A stretch of DNA of 64,000 nt from Paludibacteraceae bacterium (lineage in GTDB: Bacteria > Bacteroidota > Bacteroidia > Bacteroidales > Paludibacteraceae): NCBI GenBank assembly GCA_024401435.1, contig JAKSLB010000004.1, forward strand, positions 124,001 through 188,000. The letters are read 5' to 3'. Numbering within the stretch: the stretch's first letter is position 1; each line of letters begins with the position of its first letter. Shown one piece after another: positions 19,294 through 29,332 of this stretch. A program made the position numbers and the translations under genes. The notes under the pieces were generated by a model. That model saw nothing but the letters and a program-made list of their open reading frames with translations, was not told where the DNA came from and did no database searches.

Positions 19294-20175
19294 ATGGAAC
19301 AAAAAGAAATTGATTTGTCCAAAGTTGTGGACGCTACACATGTTAGACTGATAATAGCTCTTGGTGATTTCTATCACAAAGAAATCTTCGATACAGAAAT
19401 AAAAAACTTGACTGAGAAAAAAGATGTTCCATCTATCACATTCTCAGAAGAGTATCGTAAAAAAGTATTGACCAATGGGAATTCTGACGAGTGGAGAAAC
19501 TATATCACTGCTGAAAGATATGATATTACAGGACCTCAAAGTACTATCATCAAAGTGTTCATGCCAAAACATGTTTTGAGTGTTGATTTTGGTACTAAAA
19601 ATGGGGACGAATTTATATCTTGTCTGGAAGAACCTATTCTTTTCTATAAAGAAAACGAACAGGGTGAGATTCTGTATGAACATTCTTACAGTTTTCCTTC
19701 AGTATTAAGATACGAACAGAATAAAAGTCCTACTTTTGACAAAGAGACCAGAACTGAAATCCGTATTCATGAATTTACTGAAGAATCCCACAAAGACCAA
19801 GTAGTTCATGTAGCTGCTGACTTACGATATAACTCTATTGCAGATAAAGTCTTTGTTGACAGCACAGATGGAACATTGTCTGCAGAAGTTGTCAACGGAA
19901 ACATGATCACACCTGATTTTTCAATCTTCTTTATGGGAAATCTTATTCAGGATGGTGAATCAGTTATCAATCCAACAAAATCTACACCACATTCAATTGC
20001 AAGTGCATATGCACGTACTGATTTACAGATTGGACAGTCTGTCATTACAGAATATACAAATATTAAAGCATATTCTACAGATGTTCCTGATAGTGAATCA
20101 AATATTTATGCTGCAATAGGCGGTGGTATAACACATCACTATTATACATCAACAGGTACATTGGAAAATACCTGA
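19294..20175 (+). CDS. Baseplate/tail appendage protein, unknown
   Basis: This encodes 293 aa. It has a helix-rich start (DLSKVVDATHVRLIIALGDF) followed by strands. The last 60 residues, around YARTDLQIGQSVITEYTNIK and IGGGITHHYYTSTG, look like an exposed beta domain. It follows the wedge genes and precedes fibre genes, so it may attach fibres to the baseplate. No family is recognised. Confidence 0.6.
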   Translation: MEQKEIDLSKVVDATHVRLIIALGDFYHKEIFDTEIKNLTEKKDVPSITFSEEYRKKVLTNGNSDEWRNYITAERYDITGPQSTIIKVFMPKHVLSVDFGTKNGDEFISCLEEPILFYKENEQGEILYEHSYSFPSVLRYEQNKSPTFDKETRTEIRIHEFTEESHKDQVVHVAADLRYNSIADKVFVDSTDGTLSAEVVNGNMITPDFSIFFMGNLIQDGESVINPTKSTPHSIASAYARTDLQIGQSVITEYTNIKAYSTDVPDSESNIYAAIGGGITHHYYTSTGTLENT

Positions 20176-20188
20176 TTCAGGAGATTAT

Positions 20189-20830
20189 ATGAGTAGTACC
20201 TTACAGATTAACTTAAATTTGACTGAAGATGGTAAATGGGCTCTTCGGGACTCATCAACAATTGAAGTCAAAGCAATGTATCTGGTTAATGTAAAATACA
20301 CAGAAGAACCAACTGCTCTACCATCTGCAGATCAATGTCTTAAAGATGAAAATCCATCTGGATCTGCAGGTTCTTATTTGGGATACTTTAATAACAATAC
20401 GGATACTGATTTTACAGGGAAAAGTTTGTTAGTAACCCTAATGAATGGTGAAAACGAAGAAATCTTTTCTTGGGGAACATTCAACGATGACTTCGTCATA
20501 GAACGGAATGCTGCTAGATATATACAATATTCGTACAATCTGACCTCTGATGGAAAAGAAGTCTGGTTCAACAATCATACAACATATGCGATATTTGCTG
20601 CAAAAATTGGTACGACTTCATCCCCTTCATCTGTAGGTTCTTCTTCTACACCTATATATTTAGAAAATGGTGATTTTAGAGAATGCTCAATAAATAGCCC
20701 TTCACAAGCAGACAGCTCTCAAATGGATTACAATAACCCATCCTCTGAGTATGTCTTAGTTACACCAGCCCAAATCAAAGCTATGATTGATGCTGCAATC
20801 CAGAAACATATCACTGATATGCATCAATAA
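20189..20830 (+). CDS. Short fibre/adaptor protein with MDYNNPS module
   Basis: This encodes 213 aa. It is beta-rich, with Ser/Thr-rich linker SSPSSVGSSSTPIY. The last 40 residues, SSQMDYNNPSSEYVLVTPAQ then IKAMIDAAIQ, closely match the C-terminal part of the gene at 58964 (DAQMDYNNPSDEYLAVKPSQ then IRAMILAALQ). The shared end suggests a common attachment or trimerisation module in two distant fibre genes. Position next to tail-fibre genes supports a role in the adhesion apparatus. The function of the module is not known. Confidence 0.65.
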   Translation: MSSTLQINLNLTEDGKWALRDSSTIEVKAMYLVNVKYTEEPTALPSADQCLKDENPSGSAGSYLGYFNNNTDTDFTGKSLLVTLMNGENEEIFSWGTFNDDFVIERNAARYIQYSYNLTSDGKEVWFNNHTTYAIFAAKIGTTSSPSSVGSSSTPIYLENGDFRECSINSPSQADSSQMDYNNPSSEYVLVTPAQIKAMIDAAIQKHITDMHQ

Positions 20831-20845
20831 CAGGAGGTATAAACT

Positions 20846-21952
20846 ATGTATGAAACATTAAACTTTGTTTGTACCAACTGGGGAAAAGCAGCATTGGCTG
20901 CAGCAATCACAGGTGAAAAGATAAAAATCGTAGAGATTGATTATTCACCATGGAATGCAGATTACTACGATGAGTGGACTATTGACATTGAAGAAATTAC
21001 ATTACAGACAACAAATGTAAGTTTGTCAACAACAATAGACCCTTCAGGTGAAAACAGTTTTGTAAATATCTTTGCACAAACCAAAGGTATACCTGAAATA
21101 CCTGAAGGTGGCTCAACTGTCGAGGTACGATCAGTTGCAATTATTGCAGAATATAACGGAGCTAGACAACCTCTTGCATATGCAGCAGTTGGTGCATCAG
21201 AAGATCCAATTTATATTTGGACAAACACTGTAGTTAGTTTTTCTAATCAGATTAAACTTGCTGTAACTGCAGAACAATCTGCAGTATTTGATGTAACAAG
21301 TAGTGTCCTTCCTGTACAGCCTGCAACAATAAATGATGCAGGTCTTGTTCAATTAGCCACAAAGGAACAGGTTGCTGCAGGGACACAAATGTCTGTTACA
21401 GGAATCCCTTTGGTTGTACAACCTGGAACAGGTTTTAGTCTAAAAGACGACAGTAACAATGATATTTGGAAAGTGTCTGGAAATATTGATAGTTCTCTCA
21501 TTGAAGGTAGTGGTATGGCCATGTTCCGTGGAGAACAAGCTGTTGAAATAGACACTTCTGAAAATGACGGAAGCTATATTACTATTGATGGTGCAGGTAC
21601 AGGAACCGGTGTTGTTATTGGTGGAAATCTTACTGTTAACAAAGCTCTCAATGTTCGTCAATTAGGTACGAATCCCACAGCATTCAGTACAGACAATGAT
21701 ATTTATCCTGTAGGATGCTTATTCTTAGGATTCTATTTAATAACAGGTGGTGGTTATACAAAAAAAGCAGCAGGTGATGTTTGTCCTATCGATAGTACGC
21801 ATGTTATGTGTCAGTTAGCTACTGATAGTCCAACCGGACCTACGAAAATAGTAACACGCAATTTCCCTGCAGGTTCACAATTTAAAGCTCTGACATCTAC
21901 TTCTGGTTATACAAGCTCAAATAACTTAGCTCTCTTTGTTCGTATAGCTTAA
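20846..21952 (+). CDS. Tail fibre protein with collar-fibre N-terminus
   Basis: This encodes 368 aa after AGGAGGT. It opens with FVCTNWGKAALAAAITGEKI, the pattern of the phage tail-collar fibre N-terminal domain (a strand, then GKAALA). A middle segment, NDAGLVQLATKEQVAAGTQM, is the GLVQLAT-type tail-fibre repeat. The C-terminal 100 residues contain GDVCPIDSTHVMCQLATDSP and end in a beta segment, probably the receptor tip. The protein is likely a trimeric fibre mounted on the baseplate. A related GIVQLAT repeat is found in the gene at 51180. Confidence 0.75.
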   Translation: MYETLNFVCTNWGKAALAAAITGEKIKIVEIDYSPWNADYYDEWTIDIEEITLQTTNVSLSTTIDPSGENSFVNIFAQTKGIPEIPEGGSTVEVRSVAIIAEYNGARQPLAYAAVGASEDPIYIWTNTVVSFSNQIKLAVTAEQSAVFDVTSSVLPVQPATINDAGLVQLATKEQVAAGTQMSVTGIPLVVQPGTGFSLKDDSNNDIWKVSGNIDSSLIEGSGMAMFRGEQAVEIDTSENDGSYITIDGAGTGTGVVIGGNLTVNKALNVRQLGTNPTAFSTDNDIYPVGCLFLGFYLITGGGYTKKAAGDVCPIDSTHVMCQLATDSPTGPTKIVTRNFPAGSQFKALTSTSGYTSSNNLALFVRIA

Positions 21953-21972
21953 CAAATCAAAGGAATTATAAT

Positions 21973-24105
21973 ATGACACAGACAACAGACACATATACTC
22001 GCATTCTTGCTGAAAGTTATGCAACCATTGGTTCAAATGGTACAATCAACTGTGTCGCATTATCTTTCAATAGACCTAAAGAAATAGACCCAAAGGTTGA
22101 TAATATTTACGTTTCATCCACTAAAAACTCTGTTTCAATAAAACAAAAAGAATTTACTGGATGGATACAAACTAACGATGTTTGGTCTGAAGAACAGGTA
22201 TTAGAATACAAATATCCATACCAACCGACTGACAGTAATGGAAATGAAGTAGTAATTACAGATGGTTATGCAACAGAAGATAATGCATATCAACCGTACA
22301 CAGTTACACTTCCAAATGGATCTGTTGTAAATATTCCAGATAATTCATGGTATTTTGGTGTTGCACCGTATCCTGAACTTGGTCTTGATAAAAAAGAAGT
22401 CCATTATGTAGAACTACCTAAACAAGGTCTGTTCTTATGGTTGGATAGCTTGGACAGCACAGCAGTTGTTCATGTAAGATGTGCTGCAGATGTGAGTTCT
22501 GAAAACCATCCATATCCAAGATATTTGTACGAAACTGTCACAATTGAATATTTATCAAATGTCGACAATCCTAGTGATGAAGATTTACAATTCATTCAGT
22601 TTACCTTTACTGATGATAATCGCAATAATCATTTAACAAGCGGTTTTGATCACATTCTTTTCTTACACAAAGAAAATAATACATACGAGATTCTTGCTGA
22701 TCGACCTATGAATTACATGGTTGAGTTTCCTCATCAAGATGAAAAAACCTCTACATCAAAACGAATCATTGTAAGAATAAAATCATCAGAAGAACATGTT
22801 ACTGATATTGACTTTTCAGTAAGACTGTTAGCAGCATATGAAAAGCATGTCAGTGAAGACTTTAATGATGTACACGAGAAGCTTCAAAAAGATAACTTTA
22901 TCGCAGAAATAAATGAGACATCATATACACCTAAGAATTTTGTGAATGATGATGATCACCCAAACCTCAAAGTTGCAGATTACCAATCATACTCATATCT
23001 GATGTGGTATTATTGGAATCATGGTGCAATTAACCTTGCTCTCAAAGACACACGTTGGGAACTTGGAGATTTTCAGGGAAAGTCTACTTCAGATTTCCCC
23101 GGACCCTTCCTCGGATTCAATGATCAGTTTGGTTCGTATCTGTATTCATATCTTATCAGTGGAAATAAGATGTTAATCATCTTAGCAGGAAGTAATCAAT
23201 ATCATCATGTTGATTTCTATCTCTGTAATCTACCTGATGATTTTAATACAGACAATGTTGGACAGCTTCCATATAACAGACTTCTAATAAACAGATGGTT
23301 CAACAGTCTTTATTTTGTACAGGATAAGAAATGTTACACTGTCAATCCTGACATTGACACTGTAGTTATCCGTAACGGTACATATGTTGATGTTACTGAT
23401 AAGACAGGTGAAACAAACTGGTTGGAAAGCGACGAACGTCTTTTCAAAGACTGTGATATTAATGAACTGTCTTTAGATGATCAATCTGAAAACGATGAAT
23501 TCTATCAGACAACTTTCAGTGATTTGGGTGACTGTATTATTAGATACAATACGGAATCTAAAGACGTTTCTATCGTAGGTCTCATTGCAGATAATGATGT
23601 CAATACTAATAACATTGACAAAGTCAAAACATTATCTGTTTTCGAAAACAACGACATTACAGGGGTTTTCAATCAATATATGATTGATGCTACTGTTGAC
23701 AAAAAGATTTTATCTGCAATGTATAAACACACTGCGTGGCAGATAAAGTATCTTCGTGACCATCAATACGAAGTGTTCTGTGCAAATAATAAGTTCACAA
23801 TCGGTAAAAGTGTTGATGAGAGTCATATTGGACATATGCTTTTATCAAAAGTTCCAGGTAAAGATTCAACAAGAATCAGATATGCTGAGAATTTTACTGA
23901 GAACTTATATGCAATCAATGAATCTTACTTCATTTACAAAGACGAGAACGGGTTTATTAAGAAACATATCTTCAATGAATCTGAAGATGATGTCATCACT
24001 CAGGACGGATACTTAATTACAGACAGACGATGCTGTGTTTGTTCATACAAAATTGACAAAACTATCGTCGGATATTACCGATGGAACGGAGTTGGAAATG
24101 AATGA
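21973..24105 (+). CDS. Large tail fibre or tailspike-like protein
   Basis: This encodes 710 aa. It is mostly beta-rich with many aromatic and acidic residues. The middle segment with WYFGVAPYPELGLDKKEVHY and VQDKKCYTVNPDIDTVVIRN looks like a folded, possibly carbohydrate-binding region. It lacks a signal peptide or membrane segment. The next gene begins within its last codons (8-base overlap), so both are in one operon. Size and place in the fibre cassette support a receptor-binding or accessory fibre part; no enzymatic motif is evident. Confidence 0.65.
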   Translation: MTQTTDTYTRILAESYATIGSNGTINCVALSFNRPKEIDPKVDNIYVSSTKNSVSIKQKEFTGWIQTNDVWSEEQVLEYKYPYQPTDSNGNEVVITDGYATEDNAYQPYTVTLPNGSVVNIPDNSWYFGVAPYPELGLDKKEVHYVELPKQGLFLWLDSLDSTAVVHVRCAADVSSENHPYPRYLYETVTIEYLSNVDNPSDEDLQFIQFTFTDDNRNNHLTSGFDHILFLHKENNTYEILADRPMNYMVEFPHQDEKTSTSKRIIVRIKSSEEHVTDIDFSVRLLAAYEKHVSEDFNDVHEKLQKDNFIAEINETSYTPKNFVNDDDHPNLKVADYQSYSYLMWYYWNHGAINLALKDTRWELGDFQGKSTSDFPGPFLGFNDQFGSYLYSYLISGNKMLIILAGSNQYHHVDFYLCNLPDDFNTDNVGQLPYNRLLINRWFNSLYFVQDKKCYTVNPDIDTVVIRNGTYVDVTDKTGETNWLESDERLFKDCDINELSLDDQSENDEFYQTTFSDLGDCIIRYNTESKDVSIVGLIADNDVNTNNIDKVKTLSVFENNDITGVFNQYMIDATVDKKILSAMYKHTAWQIKYLRDHQYEVFCANNKFTIGKSVDESHIGHMLLSKVPGKDSTRIRYAENFTENLYAINESYFIYKDENGFIKKHIFNESEDDVITQDGYLITDRRCCVCSYKIDKTIVGYYRWNGVGNE

Positions 24106-24943
24106 ACGACAAGGTATCTATGTCAACAATGATTTTATCAAAGATTTAAAGTCATCAGACAGACTGTTTTGTTTTAAAATTGTAAAAAGTGTCACCACAG
24201 ATTATTCAACTGTACCATTAGATGAGGATACACTAAAGAAACTCATCGGATTTGAGTCAGTTGATAACAATCAACAGTATAATAGTCCGTGGATTTTTCC
24301 TACAACACACATAGACGATGACGTAATCACAATCAGATTCTATGATGACACTATCAGTCACTGTGCTTCAATTCTTTTACTCTATGATAAAATTGATTCT
24401 GAAGACAAATTGACCTGTAATAATCTTGCAATGGTTGTCCCAACAATCGGTGCAGAACAAGAAACAGGTGAATTTGAAGAATTTAAAGATTACGGGGAAA
24501 ACTACTTACAGTTTGACTTCAGACAGATCAGTGGATTAAGATGTCACTTTGACAATTGTGATCTGATCAGTAGTTCTTTTGAAACTAACGAACAGTACCC
24601 ATTTAAAGTTGAAGATAAATATCGTATAGTAACTCCGTTGAACGAACACAGTCACAATCTTCTACACAAAGAAGATAAAGAACATTATTACAATATGAAC
24701 AATGTTGTAGTAGAACTTAACAAACTTTACAACAACACAATTGATCAAGGTAAAGAGCTTTATGAAACTGTGTCAAATAGAAAAAGTATGAACGTTGACA
24801 CTGACGGTGTTATTTATGATTCAAATTCAGAGCCACAACTTGCTGGTGTATCTGGAAAAGAATTCATCAAAACACTTGGTGTTGCAGATTTATTTTCTGA
24901 TGACAGTATTCATACAAGTTACGGACTGGTCAAGGTAATTTAG
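24098..24943 (+). CDS. Fibre-cassette protein, unknown
   Basis: This encodes 281 aa. The start at 24098 has GGAG at 24088-24091; upstream in-frame starts lie deep in the preceding gene. Residues 1-120 are beta-rich, the middle is acidic, and the final 100 residues are helical (NNVVVELNKLYNNTIDQGKE). It ends with TAG, and the next ORF begins in the same frame 9 bases later, so read-through would create a fusion. A fresh ribosome site (AGGAG) before the next ATG makes separate translation more likely. Function unknown; likely an appendage part. Confidence 0.6.
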   Translation: MNERQGIYVNNDFIKDLKSSDRLFCFKIVKSVTTDYSTVPLDEDTLKKLIGFESVDNNQQYNSPWIFPTTHIDDDVITIRFYDDTISHCASILLLYDKIDSEDKLTCNNLAMVVPTIGAEQETGEFEEFKDYGENYLQFDFRQISGLRCHFDNCDLISSSFETNEQYPFKVEDKYRIVTPLNEHSHNLLHKEDKEHYYNMNNVVVELNKLYNNTIDQGKELYETVSNRKSMNVDTDGVIYDSNSEPQLAGVSGKEFIKTLGVADLFSDDSIHTSYGLVKVI

Positions 24944-24952
24944 GAGTATCTT

Positions 24953-25585
24953 ATGTCAGATACAATAACATATATGGATCTCAATGCACGTATGTTGAAA
25001 AACGACGGCACACTTTCCGATAAAACTGTAGACATAAGTACCGACGTACAGTTGGATATTAGAAATGAGGGTAAGATAGATGCACAGACTGTTACCTTAA
25101 ACAACAGCAGTCTCTGTGTAAAAAACCAAAATGTTACTATGGGTGAAAAAATCATCTTACGTCCCACAGAAGGTATTGTTGAATGTAACAATATCAATGA
25201 TATTATCGTAGATGCGGGTTCAACGAAAAGTGTTTCATTGGACAGACTGGAATCTAAAAGTTCCTTTGCAGATTTTATATCACTTCATTTAGTTCAAAAT
25301 GATAGCGGTACTTGGGAGTTTGAAAACAGGATTCCTTCAAAAACAAATTTGCGGTGGTATGTATACTATAATGATCTAGATCTTATAAATGGGATAGAGG
25401 TCTTCTATAATGAAGAGTATACTCCTAATGTAGGTAACTACACCGTAATTCTACTAGGTCCAGACAGAATCAAAATTCAAAATCGCTATGGGTATTCTAG
25501 CAGCAGAATTGATTTAGATACAAAGTATACTGCAGGTGATTGGAATTATCTTTTGATCATTATAGGTGATATCCATGTCCAATGA
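24953..25585 (+). CDS. Fibre-cassette protein, unknown
   Basis: This encodes 210 aa with AGGAG 5 bases upstream of the spacer. The first 40 residues resemble those of the following gene in arrangement: a short helix (DLNARMLKNDG here, FSTLKARLIHENN there), then short beta repeats. The two may be diverged relatives. The rest is beta-rich, ending with GDWNYLLIIIGDIH; the following gene contains a similar NYLVLILGG. It lies in frame with the preceding gene across a TAG stop. No catalytic motif. Probably a virion appendage; the function is unknown. Confidence 0.6.
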   Translation: MSDTITYMDLNARMLKNDGTLSDKTVDISTDVQLDIRNEGKIDAQTVTLNNSSLCVKNQNVTMGEKIILRPTEGIVECNNINDIIVDAGSTKSVSLDRLESKSSFADFISLHLVQNDSGTWEFENRIPSKTNLRWYVYYNDLDLINGIEVFYNEEYTPNVGNYTVILLGPDRIKIQNRYGYSSSRIDLDTKYTAGDWNYLLIIIGDIHVQ

Positions 25586-27014
25586 TAAAAGCAATGTATT
25601 CAGTACGTTAAAAGCACGTCTCATACACGAAAACAATTTTGCAGAAGAAGCTCTTCTCCAGCTTCCAGAAGACATAGACATGGCAGCTGCCAGATTTCAC
25701 GACAGTCATCTTGAAACAACCGAACTTAATATTGGTACCTGTGAAGTAAAGTCAGATAATAGCAGTATTAGTTTAAAGAATGATACAACGGAAACAGTCA
25801 AGATATCAATGGATAAAACTATCACTGCAAATAAATTGTCTGTCAAAAATGATGCTGTAGAATTCAACAACACAATTTTGGGTTTAATATCAACAATCCC
25901 TGTATATTCTATGACTGGTGTACTTGGATGGTGTTGTTATCTGAGTTCGTGGCCCAAGAGCGGAACAGTAAATTTATCTGCTGGTTGCATCAAAAGTCAT
26001 GCAAAAAATGGAAATCGTATTAATCCGACATTTACAGTTGACTTTGAACAGTATTTACAGACTGCAAAAGAAAAACCGATTGCTGTGGTATTTTACTACA
26101 AAAATACGAATGGAAACTTTCTGCTTCAATTCAGTACCACTGTTGGAACTACTGACGATATAAAGAATATCGGTATAAATGCAGATACTATAAACTATCT
26201 TGTGCTGATATTAGGTGGTGAGAACAACCGAAGATTTCCCAAAGGTACACCTGTATCTTCAGACGAAAAAGAAACTCCACCAAACGCAGAGTATAATATC
26301 TTTAAATCAAATCAGGGAAGAATCGTCTATAGTGATGAGTCAACTGAAGATATTGTTCTACAGCTGCATGAGGATCCAAATCTTAAAAGCACCATCAATA
26401 TAGGTAGTTTACAGTTAACGAATAGTGAGATCACAACTACTGAATCCGAGATAAATCTGAACAATGGAATCATTCCTTTAGACGATCCATTAAACGGGAT
26501 GCGTCTGGACAGTTTTACTGGGAATATCAGCGGTGTAAACAATGTAACTTTAGGTACTACAAACAAGTTTTCTCATTACGTAGAAAAAGCTATGTATATC
26601 GATGATACATATTATACGTTTAATGACTTTAAAACTACATATGCAGGATACCCAGGTGCATTGCTTGGTATGTGCGGTCTAGTTGGCACTTCAATGATTA
26701 AGATGACTCACGGAATGATTTCTGACTGTGTGTATCAAATTGACGGTCATAATTTAACAGTAACAATTGATGAGACATGTTACGACAAATACCATGATAT
26801 GTTTCAATTTGTTGCTATCTGGAGATACAAGAATCAAGATGGATCTGAAGAACAACATTCTTTAACAATTGTTAACCCATCTTTTATCTATAACGATGCT
26901 ACACACTCTGTATCTGCAAGTCTTAGCTCTCTTTATTATTATGTAGATCTTGATGAGACTTCACCCATATTTATTGTTTTACTTTGTAAAAACTTCCAGG
27001 AGGTAACAACATGA
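25575..27014 (+). CDS. Fibre-cassette protein, related to the preceding gene
   Basis: This encodes 479 aa from ATG 25575, which has AGGTGAT before it; a GTG at 25566 is also possible. It overlaps the previous gene. The start has DMAAARFHDSHLETTELNIG, and a similar block recurs near residue 265 with LQLHEDPNLKSTINIGSLQL, so two halves look like internal duplicates. Both halves end in an extended beta domain, with NYLVLILGG closing the first. The arrangement resembles a repeated fibre unit. It overlaps the next gene by 4 bases (ATGA). Function not recognised. Confidence 0.6.
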   Translation: MSNDKSNVFSTLKARLIHENNFAEEALLQLPEDIDMAAARFHDSHLETTELNIGTCEVKSDNSSISLKNDTTETVKISMDKTITANKLSVKNDAVEFNNTILGLISTIPVYSMTGVLGWCCYLSSWPKSGTVNLSAGCIKSHAKNGNRINPTFTVDFEQYLQTAKEKPIAVVFYYKNTNGNFLLQFSTTVGTTDDIKNIGINADTINYLVLILGGENNRRFPKGTPVSSDEKETPPNAEYNIFKSNQGRIVYSDESTEDIVLQLHEDPNLKSTINIGSLQLTNSEITTTESEINLNNGIIPLDDPLNGMRLDSFTGNISGVNNVTLGTTNKFSHYVEKAMYIDDTYYTFNDFKTTYAGYPGALLGMCGLVGTSMIKMTHGMISDCVYQIDGHNLTVTIDETCYDKYHDMFQFVAIWRYKNQDGSEEQHSLTIVNPSFIYNDATHSVSASLSSLYYYVDLDETSPIFIVLLCKNFQEVTT

Positions 27015-27583
27015 ATCAGATAATTATACAGCCTGGTGCAGAGTTAGTAACGCAAAATGATGAAGTTCTCAGTGAATCTGCTAAAAAAGCTTTTGAGTTG
27101 TTTGAAAAATATAACATCCAACTTACTCAAAAACTTTTAACTAAAGAAGATTCCCAGGAAGACGACACATCTGTAAGGTTGTATGAGGGGTCGTCCGTAG
27201 CTACAGCTTATAGAAACACCCTAAGGTTTTCCTTTTTAACTGTAGGTCATCTGACTGAAAAAATTGGAGATAGATGGTATTATCGACCACTCTGTGAGAG
27301 CTCTTCAACGTACACTGACGAGGATGGTTGTATGCATAGACTGAACCTTGTCGTGTACAACAGTTTAGGTTCAAGTCCTACGGACATGTGTTTTTCTTTG
27401 TCACACTTTGGAATACTTGATGTTACAAATTTTGGTGCTCAGAACAAATATGATATCCAACATGTCCCTGAAAATGAAAATTTGTATTACATCAATTATC
27501 ATATGCCGCCTCTTCAACTCACAGAGTCAGGTTTCGGTACTTATGGTAAAACTAAGGCCTGGAAAAATCTTTTGGGATGTTAA
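27011..27583 (+). CDS. Fibre-cassette protein, unknown
   Basis: This encodes 190 aa with AGGAGGT upstream, starting in the ATGA overlap with the previous gene. The N-terminal third is helical (SESAKKAFELFEKYNIQL). The rest is beta-rich, ending with YINYHMPPLQLTESGFGTYG. It has no signal peptide or known motif. The tight spacing places it in the appendage operon; its role is not evident. Confidence 0.6.
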   Translation: MNQIIIQPGAELVTQNDEVLSESAKKAFELFEKYNIQLTQKLLTKEDSQEDDTSVRLYEGSSVATAYRNTLRFSFLTVGHLTEKIGDRWYYRPLCESSSTYTDEDGCMHRLNLVVYNSLGSSPTDMCFSLSHFGILDVTNFGAQNKYDIQHVPENENLYYINYHMPPLQLTESGFGTYGKTKAWKNLLGC

Positions 27584-27585
27584 CA

Positions 27586-28284
27586 ATGGAAAATCTATTA
27601 TATACCTTCAATATGCAAACAGATTCTACCATCAGTCCACAGGATAATCTTACAGTATCAGATGAAAAACTTTGTAAGAATATAAAATCTATTGATAACA
27701 TCAGTTATGACAGCGATAAAAAGATGTTCAATTTTGATGATACAGATCAAATCGCTGTAAACAACAATGTCTTACTCCGTTATAATATGACTGATGATAT
27801 GAAACCTGTGTATGATAAGTCAATTCCAACTGATAAAGAGGAATATTGGAGCAATGTTTATTTTAGTACATTGTCTCCCACAAAGGGTACTGTACAAATC
27901 GGTTCACGTAATCTCAATGCAAGCTTATTTATCAGCAGAGGAACGATATTAGAACCTATTTGTGTTAATCCTGAGCAGACTGAAACATATGTCTTTCATC
28001 AAGGGTCCACAACAAGAGATTTTCTTTGTTATAAAACTCAGAACGAAAATACATATATTTGTGTTGATATATCTGATGGAAACTATTTTTTATTAGATAA
28101 ATTTTGGTATGTTATGGTAACAAACAGATATACGCACCCAGAAAATATTCCGACAGATTGGGGTCATGCTCAATTATCAATTGAATATACCGATATGTCC
28201 TCTCTATTAGTTAATACTGCTGGGATATATTATAAGGATAATATGTTAAACAAAACTTATGCAAAAACATGGGTTAATATGTAA
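27586..28284 (+). CDS. Fibre-cassette protein, unknown
   Basis: This encodes 232 aa. The ATG at 27586 has GGGA about 8 bases upstream; an in-frame ATG at 27577 lies inside the previous gene. The protein is beta-rich, with KGTVQIGSRNLNASLFISRG in the middle and DGNYFLLDKFWYVMVTNRYT near the end. It does not carry the leader found on the following gene. It is probably the last part of this appendage set. No function assigned. Confidence 0.6.
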   Translation: MENLLYTFNMQTDSTISPQDNLTVSDEKLCKNIKSIDNISYDSDKKMFNFDDTDQIAVNNNVLLRYNMTDDMKPVYDKSIPTDKEEYWSNVYFSTLSPTKGTVQIGSRNLNASLFISRGTILEPICVNPEQTETYVFHQGSTTRDFLCYKTQNENTYICVDISDGNYFLLDKFWYVMVTNRYTHPENIPTDWGHAQLSIEYTDMSSLLVNTAGIYYKDNMLNKTYAKTWVNM

Positions 28285-28296
28285 AAGGATTATATT

Positions 28297-28917
28297 ATGA
28301 ACAGACAATTGTTTAATTTTTCTCGAGTTGTCCGCAAATATTTTAGTGAAGATCTTATGTATAGTGAGAACGAAGTTTTTTGCAAAAATTTTATGCACTA
28401 TTTTGGAAAAATTTTTAAGGATAAGCTCGGCATAGATATACACTTAACCGGCGAACCTATTGAGTCTAAACGCCCATTCCATGATACAGGAAAACTTCGA
28501 AGAATTGATACATGTGTCTTTGAGAAGGATAACCACCGAGTAAAACTGTGTTATGTGGACGGTGATACCCTTGAGTATGATCTTAACGATCCAAAAGCTA
28601 GAGGTATTTCACGAGTCTTTGACGTTGTTGATTCAAACACTGACATTTCAAAAGAAGAAACATGTGACATTCCCATTGACGATACTTCAACTGGTTTCAG
28701 AGAAGCTCTAGTTGTCGCTTTAAATCGTATTATTGAAGATCTGTTCTATCAATGTCATCAATCATTTGATTTTGAGAAAAACGGTAAAAACTTCTTTGAA
28801 GAAATGTTCTTACATAAATTCCCGTTAGATACAGACGGTGATAACAATGATCCTTTAGAAAAAGAACTTACTCAGGTTACACCAAAAGATATCGACGACG
28901 AAGAGGGTGATGCATAA
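28297..28917 (+). CDS. Small protein with NFS...KYFS leader
   Basis: This encodes 206 aa with AAGGA before the start. It begins with QLFNFSRVVRKYFSEDLMYS, the clearest copy of a leader shared with the genes at 33457, 39776, 60876 and 61072. After the leader the protein is acidic and helical and unlike the others. The shared leader on unrelated bodies suggests a sorting or processing signal, for example packaging into the head followed by proteolytic removal after the FS. That is an inference. The body ends in an acidic tail (DIDDEEGDA). Confidence 0.7.
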   Translation: MNRQLFNFSRVVRKYFSEDLMYSENEVFCKNFMHYFGKIFKDKLGIDIHLTGEPIESKRPFHDTGKLRRIDTCVFEKDNHRVKLCYVDGDTLEYDLNDPKARGISRVFDVVDSNTDISKEETCDIPIDDTSTGFREALVVALNRIIEDLFYQCHQSFDFEKNGKNFFEEMFLHKFPLDTDGDNNDPLEKELTQVTPKDIDDEEGDA

Positions 28918-28943
28918 TTATCCTCTGTTAAAGGAGATTAATT

Positions 28944-29321
28944 ATGAACAGCAATCCTCGTATTATAGGAAAAGATCCTGATTCTATCGAAAAAGAGCAG
29001 TTTCTTGTTCCAGGAAACACTTCATCAAAGGTAAATCAGATACAACCTGATATTCTGAAACTCGGTGATGAAGACGTTTCTATGGAAATAAATAAGAACG
29101 AAAAGTCTGTAACTACTAACGTTCCTTTTAATTTCAGGTATCTAGAAAACAAAGAAGGAACGTTTGATTCAGCTATTCCTCTTCTGGAAATCGGATCGCA
29201 AGACCAAACAGAAGCTGTACAGTTTTATGCTGATGGTATTGGTTATTCTGAAACTAATGAAAATGGTATCAAACTTTTCAGATACAGATATTGGAAAGAT
29301 ATTTTGGATCCTGTTGATTAA
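28944..29321 (+). CDS. Small structural-region protein, unknown
   Basis: This encodes 125 aa after AAAGGAGATTA. It is polar, with GSQDQTEAVQFYADGIGYSE and an ending FRYRYWKDILDPVD. There is no leader, membrane segment or motif. The next gene starts 12 bases later with a very similar ribosome site. It is probably part of the appendage or decoration set. Function unknown. Confidence 0.55.
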   Translation: MNSNPRIIGKDPDSIEKEQFLVPGNTSSKVNQIQPDILKLGDEDVSMEINKNEKSVTTNVPFNFRYLENKEGTFDSAIPLLEIGSQDQTEAVQFYADGIGYSETNENGIKLFRYRYWKDILDPVD

Positions 29322-29332
29322 AGGAGATTACA

